DNA of 64,000 nucleotides. It comes from CAZAYY01 sp964489525. Its GTDB lineage: Bacteria > Chloroflexota > Anaerolineae > Anaerolineales > JABWBV01. A model generated the notes under the pieces. The model saw only the letters and a program-made list of their open reading frames with translations, was not told where the DNA came from and made no database searches. The translations under genes were made by a program, and so were the position numbers. Every line of letters begins with the position of its first letter. Position 1 is the stretch's first letter. Below are positions 52,297 to 59,627 of this stretch, piece after piece. The stretch is from the NCBI GenBank assembly GCA_964489525.1, contig CAZAYY010000019.1, forward strand, positions 15,829-79,828, read 5' to 3'.

Positions 52297-55200
52297 TTAA
52301 CCCCGCCGCCAGGGTTTGGGCATATGCATCGTAAGCCGCCGAAGTGATCGGTTGGGAGTCCCAGGTGGTTTCAAGATAATGCCCATCCTGGGCATCCCAC
52401 AGGTGAATGATGCCATCCCAACCCAGGGTGGCCAGGGCTGCCCCTTCGCGCACAAACAGCGCGGACCAGGCCCGGTCGAAATGCTCCAGCCCGGTGACAT
52501 ATTCAGCGGAGGGAGTGTGGCTGGTGGTGTTAACCTGCCAGAGCTGAACAATCCGCGTTTCTGTGGCCACGGCCAGGCGGTCTCCCGCCGGGTTAAAGTC
52601 AAGGCTTTTCACCTGGGGTTGGCCCACATCCAACCTGAGCACCGGGTTGAATTTCTTTGCATCCACCAGCCAAACGGTTTTGTCCTGCGGGGCAACGGCC
52701 AGCAGCGAGCCATCGGGGCTGTAGACCATGCTGCTGATTTTCAGGCCTGGAAACCGCATCACATGCGCCAGGTAATATTCTCCCTTACGCTCACGATAGA
52801 TATATACCGAACCTTCTAACCCTACGGCCAGGTCTTTGCCATCGGGCGATATGGCCAGGCTGTATACCCGGGCGGTGTTTACCGGAATGGTGGTGACCTC
52901 GGTGCCTTCGGATGGGTTCCATACCCGGATGGTCTTGTCCAATGAACCCGAGAAAAGCAGCTGCCCATCCGGGGAAAAGGCCAGACTGGTTACCGCATCG
53001 GTGTGCCCTTTCAGCTCAAAGCGTAGGTATCCGGCAATGGTGTTCCATAATTTAATGTTCGTGTTTCCCAACCCACCTGCAAGCAGCGCACTGCTGGGGG
53101 AGAAAGCCAGGGTCATGACCCGGGTTTGGTCTACCTGCAGGGTTTGGAGGAGTTTCCAGTTGGGTAAAACATCTTCGTAAGGTTTAATCTGGTCTTCGAG
53201 CATCCACTTTTTGGCGCTGCCCGGTTCAATCAGCACAATCCGGGCGCAGTTTTGGGGGAACTGGCAGTCCCAGATATATTCATTCAAGATAATTTCGCCC
53301 GTGTTTGAAACCAGCAGGTTGTTATATTCCCGGTCATCGTGCTGGTAGGCAAAAACCACTTCGAGCGTGCCGCTGGGAATATGGTAGCGCACCAGGCGCT
53401 GGCAGGTAATGGAAGCCAGCTGCTGGCAGGCTTCGGGGACGGTGTCGGGGTCTGGGGCCAGGTTGGTGGCGTAAGTCAGGAAGACCAGGTATTCCCCATT
53501 GGGAGAAATGTCGAAACCGCTGTTGCCCCAGGCACCCAGGCCGCTGCCCTGGTTGCCAGCGGCGCCCTGTGGGGTGCGGCTGACCAGGGTAAAACGGCCG
53601 GTGACCCGGTCGAGCAGGTAGACGTCGTAAGATTTATTCTCATCTTGTGGGCCCAGGTTGTTTCCCGTAGACACAAAAGCCACCCAACGGCCATCGCCAG
53701 AAATCTTTTGATAGCCTGAACTGCCATTTGCCGGGGTGCCATCGGGCGAAGCGCTGGCCAGGGTGAAGGTTTCAAACAGGCGGTCGTAGACCATCACCTG
53801 GAGAGACCAGGGGGCATAGGCACCATCGGAAACCGAGAGGGCAATCCAACGGCCGTCGCCGGTAATCGCCGCTTTTTGCAAAAAGCGGTTCACCACAAAC
53901 CCACTGGGGGGCATAATCAGCTTAAGTGAATCATTTAGCCGGTCGTACAGGTAAAACGCCTGGCATTCCCAGATATCCGCCGAAGAGGGACATGGCTTTT
54001 CAGGGGCATCATCGACCAATAGCTCACCTGTGCCAAAAAATACCACATAACGGCCATCGGCGGTGATGGTTGGGCGGCGGTTTGACCCCTCGCCGGGTAA
54101 GCCCTCTGAATTTTTACTGACCAGCGTCACCGACCGGGTTTCCCGGTCATATAAAAAGACCTGGTAGCAAGGCCCATTGAGGCGAGGGTCGCAGTCCATG
54201 GATACCTCTGGCAGCAGTTGGCTGGGTTCAGCAGCAAAAACCACCCAGCGGCCATCGGCAGAAATGGAAGGTTCAGCCGAACTGCTGTTAATCAGCGTGC
54301 CATCTTGCGTGGCAAGCGTTTCGTAAGAGCCAGTTTGGCGATCGAGAACAAATAACTGGGACTGCACTTCTTCGCCCTCGGCGGTGAGTACCGGCCCAGA
54401 GGTGGAATATACCAGCCAGCGGCCATCGGCAGACTGGAAGGGCATGCTGGCTGTGGGGTAATCCAACCGCCAGATCACACTTTGGATTTTAAGGGCATCA
54501 CGCTCTACCGGATCAATTTCCGCTAACCCGGGTTGGCTGAACAGCGGCTGGAAGGCGGGAATGTCTTGCATGAAAAGGTAATAAGCCAGCCCAGCGGCCA
54601 CGGCAATCATGAACACCAGGGAGCCCAATTTGCCGAGGGGCAGTTCGGGCAGGGAAAACCCGCCCCCCCTGCCCTGGGACAATATGGCGCTGGCTTTTTC
54701 GTGAATAACCGGAAGTGCCCGCGGCAAAAACGGGATGGCATTCCAGGCCTCGCGCACCTCGGCGCCCATCCAGTGCATGGATTGGAGTGAACGGGCTTTG
54801 TTTTGACCTAACCCCTCAGCCAGGGCATATTGGGGCAGGTTCGCACCGTAACAAAGGGCCAGTTCAGGCAGCCGGCTGGCCGGCACGGCCTGCTTGGGCG
54901 CTGGAATTTGAGGAAATGGAAGCAAGCCTGCCGCGTCGTTCTTTTGCAGGGGTGGGATGGGCAGCCTGGATGCGCGCTTGCTTTCCTTTAACACCTGCGA
55001 AAGCACCCACATCTGGACATTGGTTTTGTTGGCAGCCTGGCTGCGGCGGCTGGCTGCCCGGGCCAGCCCACGCGCGGCTGCCTGGAGGGCGGTTTCCGGG
55101 GTGGGGGGGTGGGAGGCCAGCACTTCCAGTGAACCCGCCAGGGTCAGGTAGGCAAGCCGGTACGCTTTTTCTGCATACCGATTCACCAACACTTCCAGGG

Positions 55201-55306
55201 CGGCTTCCGGGCTGGCTTCATCCAGCCAGAGCGCCAGCGCGGCTTCTTCTTCGCGTTCGGGGGATGCAGGGTCATCAAAGCCCAGGGGAAGTTTATCGGT
55301 ATACAT
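52259..55306 (-). CDS. Membrane protein with TolB-like and WD40 beta-propellers
   Basis: A 1015-residue protein. N-terminal cytoplasmic region (1-230) is helical and resembles ECF-sigma/anti-sigma-type modules (ALEVLVNRYAEKAYRLAYLT, LARAASRRSQAANKTNVQMW), but no sigma region is certain. A transmembrane segment follows (LVFMIAVAAGLAYYLFM, about 237-255). Then a TolB/PD40-like propeller with repeated ISADGRWVVF units (about 285-690) and a WD40 propeller (LAFSPDGQLLFSGSLDKTIRVWN and similar, about 725-1010). It looks like a sensor or scaffold. Partner unknown. Confidence 0.87.
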   Translation of the reverse strand: MYTDKLPLGFDDPASPEREEEAALALWLDEASPEAALEVLVNRYAEKAYRLAYLTLAGSLEVLASHPPTPETALQAAARGLARAASRRSQAANKTNVQMWVLSQVLKESKRASRLPIPPLQKNDAAGLLPFPQIPAPKQAVPASRLPELALCYGANLPQYALAEGLGQNKARSLQSMHWMGAEVREAWNAIPFLPRALPVIHEKASAILSQGRGGGFSLPELPLGKLGSLVFMIAVAAGLAYYLFMQDIPAFQPLFSQPGLAEIDPVERDALKIQSVIWRLDYPTASMPFQSADGRWLVYSTSGPVLTAEGEEVQSQLFVLDRQTGSYETLATQDGTLINSSSAEPSISADGRWVVFAAEPSQLLPEVSMDCDPRLNGPCYQVFLYDRETRSVTLVSKNSEGLPGEGSNRRPTITADGRYVVFFGTGELLVDDAPEKPCPSSADIWECQAFYLYDRLNDSLKLIMPPSGFVVNRFLQKAAITGDGRWIALSVSDGAYAPWSLQVMVYDRLFETFTLASASPDGTPANGSSGYQKISGDGRWVAFVSTGNNLGPQDENKSYDVYLLDRVTGRFTLVSRTPQGAAGNQGSGLGAWGNSGFDISPNGEYLVFLTYATNLAPDPDTVPEACQQLASITCQRLVRYHIPSGTLEVVFAYQHDDREYNNLLVSNTGEIILNEYIWDCQFPQNCARIVLIEPGSAKKWMLEDQIKPYEDVLPNWKLLQTLQVDQTRVMTLAFSPSSALLAGGLGNTNIKLWNTIAGYLRFELKGHTDAVTSLAFSPDGQLLFSGSLDKTIRVWNPSEGTEVTTIPVNTARVYSLAISPDGKDLAVGLEGSVYIYRERKGEYYLAHVMRFPGLKISSMVYSPDGSLLAVAPQDKTVWLVDAKKFNPVLRLDVGQPQVKSLDFNPAGDRLAVATETRIVQLWQVNTTSHTPSAEYVTGLEHFDRAWSALFVREGAALATLGWDGIIHLWDAQDGHYLETTWDSQPITSAAYDAYAQTLAAGLISPVEIVLLQAK

Positions 55307-55491
55307 GAGAGAATTATAACCCCATCAAAGGGTGGCAATCTTAAAATAAAAATAAAAGGACCTTGCTCTCCGCCGGTTTTCTTTCCCCCACCCAAAGCCT
55401 GGGGTGGGGGCTGAGGGGGTGAGGCTGAGGATTTCCGCAAAAGCAGATGCTGAAATCCAAAAATTTGGTAAGTTTCCGAAGGTTTAAACGG

Positions 55492-55520
55492 TTGACAATA
55501 TTCAGATAATATCATAACAT
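55492..55520 (+). promoter_or_regulatory. sigma-70 promoter for subtilisin gene
   Basis: TTGACA (55492-55497), 17-nt spacer and TAACAT (55515-55520). About 108 nt of leader precedes ATG 55629. Confidence 0.65.
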
Positions 55521-55551
55521 GTAGATACAGTGTCGTAATCCGCCCCCCCGG

Positions 55552-55565
55552 TGGTCTATAGACCA
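55552..55565 (+). promoter_or_regulatory. Perfect 14-bp palindrome in the subtilisin leader
   Basis: TGGTCTATAGACCA, roughly 25 bp downstream of the predicted start site. The position suits a dimeric repressor site that blocks elongation or initiation; the cognate regulator is not visible here. Confidence 0.5.
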
Positions 55566-55628
55566 AAGCGCGGACAGATTAGGCGTAATCCCAATCCACC
55601 CCAATTTCATATTTTTTTGGAGGACCCA

Positions 55629-57542
55629 ATGAAACGTCTTTTTCTTTTTCTATCAGTTGTCCTGCTTGTATTTGCTTTTGGATTCCTGGCAAGCCAGTCG
55701 GCCCAGGCAAATCCGGGTGAAGGCAACGTGCGCGTGATGGTTCAGTTTAAAGCTGGCCAGAAAACCGGGGCAGAACGCGCGCTGCAGGCTGCTAAGGCGG
55801 ATTTCCACTACACTTTTGACGAACTCAACACCTTTGTGGTCACCCTGCCTGCGGCGGCGCTGGATGGGCTGAGCCGCAACCCCAACGTTGCATTTATTGA
55901 AGAAGATGCTCCCCGCTACCCGATTGGCATTATGGAATCTACCAGCCAGGCCACCGGCCAGGTGGTGCCCTACGGGATTGACATGGTCCAGGCCCGCGAT
56001 GTGTGGGATGTTGACCGGGATGGCACCGTAGACACTGGCGCTTACACTGGCGCTGGCCGCAAGGTTTGCATTATTGACTCGGGCTTCTACAGCGGTCATG
56101 AAGATTTCCAGGGCATCAACGTCAGCGGCTATAACGGCAACCTGGTCTGGAACCAGGATGGCAGCGGCCACGGCTCGCATGTGGCTGGCACCATTGCTGC
56201 CATGAACAACACCCTGGGTGTGGTTGGCGTTACCCCCGGCACCGTCACCCTGTACATCGTCCGTGTCTTTGGCGACGACGGCACCTGGGCTTATTCTTCC
56301 AGCCTGATTGACGCCGCTTACAAATGCCGCGACGCTGGCGCCAACATCATCAGCATGAGCCTGGGCGGCAGCCGCTCGAACCGGACTGAGTTGAACGGCT
56401 TCGCCACCCTGTATAACACCAACGGCATCCTGTCCATCGCTGCCGCCGGCAACGCTGGCACCAGCGCCAATTCCTACCCGGCTTCCTACGACAGCGTGGT
56501 TTCGATTGCCGCGATTGACAGCGCCAAAGCCTGGGCGACCTTCTCCCAGTACAACAGCCAGGTTGAACTGGCAGCCCCCGGCGTGGGTGTGCTGAGCACG
56601 GTTCCCTACCTGGATGTCAGCGCCATCACCGTGAGCGGTGTTACCTACAGCGGCGGCTACATTGACGGCGCCAAGCGCGGCACCGCCAGCGGCGCCCTGG
56701 TTGACGGTGGGCTGTGCACCGCTTCCGGCGCCTGGAGCGGCAAAGTGGTTTTGTGTGCGCGCGGCGACATTTCCTTCTATGACAAAACCCTCAATGTATT
56801 GAATGGCGGCGGCGTCGCTGCGGTGATCTACAACAATGTTCCCGGCGGCTTCCTCGGCACCCTGGGCGATGGCGTGACCCTGAACATTGTGGCCATCAGC
56901 CTGAGCCAGGAAGACGGCCAGTTCCTCGTTGCCAACCGCCTGGGGCAAACCGCCTCTGTGGAGAGCACCATCACCCAACCCGCCAGCGGCTATGAATACT
57001 ACGACGGCACTTCCATGGCTACCCCGCACGCTTCGGCGGTTGCGGCCTTGGTATGGAGCGCCAAGCCCACGGCCACCAATGCAGAAATCCGGGCCGTCCT
57101 GCAGCAAACCGCCCAGGACCTCGGCGCAGCCGGGCGCGATGTGTACTACGGCTACGGCCTGGTTCAGGCCAAGGCTGCAATTGACGCCCTGGTTGGTGGT
57201 GGTGGCGGCGGCGGCGACGTTGCCATGTCCGTCAAAGACCTGGATGCCACCAAGACAGTCACCAAGAAAAGCTGGAAGCCCACGGTTACGATCACGATTA
57301 AAGATGCCAATGGCATCGCTGTTTCCGGCGCCAAGGTGGACGGCAATTTTAATACCACTGCTGTCTCCTGCACCACTGGCACTGCGGGCACCTGCAGTGT
57401 GAGCGCCAGTTTCAGCACCTCCGTTACCAGCGTCACCTATTCCGTGACCAATGTGACTGCCACCGGCTACACCTACGATTCTGCTGCCAACAGCGACCCG
57501 GATGGTGACAGCAACGGCACCAGCATTGTCATTAACAAATAA
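55629..57542 (+). CDS. Secreted subtilisin-like serine protease (S8) with PA domain
   Basis: A 637-residue preproprotease: signal peptide (MKRLFLFLSVVLLVFAFGFL), I9 inhibitor propeptide (VRVMVQFKAGQ through VAFIEEDAPRYP), then the S8 catalytic domain with Asp in CIIDSGF (D150), His in GSGHGSHVAG (H181) and Ser in DGTSMATPHASA (S462). A PA domain is inserted between His and Ser (about 335-440). A Gly-rich linker (GGGGGGG) precedes a C-terminal Ig-like domain (VAMSVKDLDATKTV). The start at 55629 is supported by GGAGG. It degrades proteins outside the cell. Confidence 0.95.
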   Translation: MKRLFLFLSVVLLVFAFGFLASQSAQANPGEGNVRVMVQFKAGQKTGAERALQAAKADFHYTFDELNTFVVTLPAAALDGLSRNPNVAFIEEDAPRYPIGIMESTSQATGQVVPYGIDMVQARDVWDVDRDGTVDTGAYTGAGRKVCIIDSGFYSGHEDFQGINVSGYNGNLVWNQDGSGHGSHVAGTIAAMNNTLGVVGVTPGTVTLYIVRVFGDDGTWAYSSSLIDAAYKCRDAGANIISMSLGGSRSNRTELNGFATLYNTNGILSIAAAGNAGTSANSYPASYDSVVSIAAIDSAKAWATFSQYNSQVELAAPGVGVLSTVPYLDVSAITVSGVTYSGGYIDGAKRGTASGALVDGGLCTASGAWSGKVVLCARGDISFYDKTLNVLNGGGVAAVIYNNVPGGFLGTLGDGVTLNIVAISLSQEDGQFLVANRLGQTASVESTITQPASGYEYYDGTSMATPHASAVAALVWSAKPTATNAEIRAVLQQTAQDLGAAGRDVYYGYGLVQAKAAIDALVGGGGGGGDVAMSVKDLDATKTVTKKSWKPTVTITIKDANGIAVSGAKVDGNFNTTAVSCTTGTAGTCSVSASFSTSVTSVTYSVTNVTATGYTYDSAANSDPDGDSNGTSIVINK

Positions 57543-57569
57543 CAATTCTTATCCAAATTACCGATCAAT

Positions 57570-57597
57570 CCCCCGCCAACCGGCGGGGGATTTTTTT
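57570..57597 (+). terminator. Intrinsic terminator of subtilisin gene
   Basis: CCCCCGCC and GGCGGGGG form an 8-bp stem with a 4-nt loop, followed by ATTTTTTT, 27 bp past the stop. Confidence 0.92.
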
Positions 57598-57800
57598 ATA
57601 TTTGTCCTCGGCTGGTTGTGCCCAGAGTATGAGATTGCTTCGCCCCTGCGGGGCTCGCAGCGACATATTTGGTAATGTCCACCGCGTGTCATCCGAACGG
57701 GGCAGCCGTAAGGAATCTGGGGAGTACGAGCAAGGGCAGGTCTGCGGGTGAGTTCGGCAATCCCTTCACCGCAATGGAACAATCTTTACCTAAACCCCCT

Positions 57801-57825
57801 CCGCTGCATGGGGACCTGCCCCTAC
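57801..57825 (+). repeat. Dispersed GC-rich repeat, family B copy
   Basis: CCGCTGC with the end GACCTGCCCCTAC; the inverted partner at 57855-57879 could form a hairpin in RNA. Confidence 0.65.
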
Positions 57826-57854
57826 GGCATGCCGCGGGTGTCCAAAGTCTTTCT

Positions 57855-57879
57855 GTAGGGGCGGGTCACAGCGCAGCGG
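57855..57879 (-). repeat. Dispersed GC-rich repeat, family B copy (inverted)
   Basis: GTAGGGGCGGGTC, then GCGCAGCGG: reverse complement of the family B unit. Confidence 0.65.
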
Positions 57880-58045
57880 AAGCAATGCCAAACCAGAGCA
57901 GTCCCAACCGTCAAAACGCAGCCTGCCCACCCGCAGACCCGCCCGTCCCGCTGGGGCAGGCTTTCTTTGCAGCGACGCACTCCCATGTCGAAGAAGCGCA
58001 GCGACTGAAGCAGCCCCGGCTGATGAGGGGCGATGGAAAAGAGAG

Positions 58046-59602
58046 CTACACCCCAACCCGCCGGTAGAGGCGATAGAACCACATCCGGCCGAGCATTTCA
58101 GCGGCCAGGGTCAGCAGGAAGGCACTGGACAGCAAAATATTGTTGACCACCGGTGCAGGGGCCATGGCAGTGGTCAGGGTGGGAGTGGGCAGGAAGATTA
58201 CTGCACACACGGCCGCGATGGAGGCCACTGCGGCCAGGCCGCGCTGATAATTGGTCCGGTAAAAATTCCACGACTTTCCTCTACGCCCCAATTTTGCAGC
58301 CCGGCGGACACCGCGCAGCACCCCAATATGAGCAGCGGCTGCCAGGATTACAGCCGGGGTGAGGTGGCTGATGGCTTCCACCTGTTCGGATAAATCCGGG
58401 TCGAACCCGCCCAGGTTGATGCTCAGGATGAGTGCAGCCCCCAGCCCACCCAGGAGCAGGCCAGTGGTAAAAAATGAGATAAGGGTGGTTGGGCTGTTCC
58501 ACACGGGAACCGTGCGCAGCATGTACAGACGCCCCATGCTGAACACCATACCTGCACCTGCCAGCACGACTGCCGCACCTAATGCCAGGCCCAGGGGAGA
58601 AAGCAGCGCCTGGGTCCCGTACCAGAATTGAATTGCCCAGGCCAGCAGCGCCAGCCCGGTAAAGGCTGCCGCAAACAGCACCTCACGGCTTAACCATGAG
58701 GTTTTCAGGTTGCGAATCGCCCGCCAGGCCTGCAGCGGCCGCCCCAGGTGTCCGAGGGAGGCCAGCAGCGCAGTGAATGCGGCCCAGGCGCTCGCCCCCA
58801 GGGCCAGCCGGGTGAATCCATCCACCTGGTCTGCCGGAATGCCAGGCGCAAGCCCCAGCCAGAAAACGAACAAGCCAAAAGCGGCCTGCATCACCAGCGT
58901 GAAAAAGGCCAGCGGCCCCGCACCGTGGATGCCTGGCTGCCCGGGCAGCACCTGGGCAGGCACAATGGGTTCGGGGGCAGGTTTGCGCCGCCAGTTCCAA
59001 AAAGTGCGTTTTTGCGGTCTGCTGGGGGCTTTCACCATGGCGGAGGCCGGGTGTGGGTGAACCTGCAGCACAGGCTGGGTGTAATGTTCAGCAGGCAGAG
59101 GGATGGGGTGTGGTGGTCGGGTAATTTGAGGGACGGCCTCCAGATCAATCACATCCAGCACCCGCAGGGGGCAGGCCGCCACGCAGGCGGGGGACTCGCC
59201 CATGTCCAGCCGGTCGGCACACAGGGTGCATTTGGTCATGGTGCCCCTGCTCTCGTCCATTTGCAGCGCGCCGTACGGGCAGGCCCACGAGCAGTAGCCG
59301 CAGCCCACGCAGCGCCCGGCTTCGATGAGCACAATGCCATCCGGCCGTTTTTGGATGGCTTCTGCCGGGCAAACCTCGGCGCAGATGGGTTCCTGGCAGT
59401 GGTTGCAGGCAATCGAAAGGTTGTAGGCAAACACCTGGGGCACCCAGGCGGCACCCTGCTGCTGCCAGCTTCCCCCGGTAACTTCATACACCCGCCGCCA
59501 GTTTTGGCCTATGGCAAGGTGGTGTTTGTCTTTGCAGGCCATCACACAGGCTTTGCAGCCCGAACAGCCCGACGAGTCGAAAGAAAACCCGTACTGGGGC
59601 AT
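58046..59602 (-). CDS. DmsB-DmsC fusion: Fe-S electron-transfer and membrane-anchor subunit
   Basis: A 518-residue fusion. The N-terminal 170 residues are a four-cluster ferredoxin-type subunit (CSGCKACVMAC, CNHCQEPICAEVCP, CVGCGYCSWACP, CTLCADRL...CVAACP) like DmsB/PhsB. After a Pro-rich linker (about 170-230) comes a DmsC-type membrane anchor of about eight helices (AFFTLVMQAAFGLFVFWLG onward). It is 25 bp from the molybdoenzyme gene. It would pass electrons from the quinone pool to the catalytic subunit. Usually DmsB and DmsC are two genes. Confidence 0.92.
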   Translation of the reverse strand: MPQYGFSFDSSGCSGCKACVMACKDKHHLAIGQNWRRVYEVTGGSWQQQGAAWVPQVFAYNLSIACNHCQEPICAEVCPAEAIQKRPDGIVLIEAGRCVGCGYCSWACPYGALQMDESRGTMTKCTLCADRLDMGESPACVAACPLRVLDVIDLEAVPQITRPPHPIPLPAEHYTQPVLQVHPHPASAMVKAPSRPQKRTFWNWRRKPAPEPIVPAQVLPGQPGIHGAGPLAFFTLVMQAAFGLFVFWLGLAPGIPADQVDGFTRLALGASAWAAFTALLASLGHLGRPLQAWRAIRNLKTSWLSREVLFAAAFTGLALLAWAIQFWYGTQALLSPLGLALGAAVVLAGAGMVFSMGRLYMLRTVPVWNSPTTLISFFTTGLLLGGLGAALILSINLGGFDPDLSEQVEAISHLTPAVILAAAAHIGVLRGVRRAAKLGRRGKSWNFYRTNYQRGLAAVASIAAVCAVIFLPTPTLTTAMAPAPVVNNILLSSAFLLTLAAEMLGRMWFYRLYRRVGV

Positions 59603-59627
59603 CAGCCTGCCCTCCCGGCCATGGGCT

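Larger units (their letters stand above)
55307..55628. other. Gene-free stretch with hairpin, promoter and palindrome
   Basis: About 320 bp. Contains CCCCCACCC (55385-55393) pairing with GGGTGGGGG (55402-55410), the promoter at 55492-55520 and a perfect 14-bp palindrome at 55552-55565. Confidence 0.6.
57598..58045. other. Gene-free stretch with inverted family B repeats
   Basis: About 450 bp holding two family B repeats in opposite orientation (57801-57825 and 57855-57879) with 29 bp between them. Nothing else recognised. Confidence 0.6.

Noticed and set aside
55653..57545. 630-residue open frame on the minus strand
   Set aside because: Antisense to the subtilisin gene, which has all catalytic motifs; composition is Gly/Ala/Asn-rich and no domain is visible.
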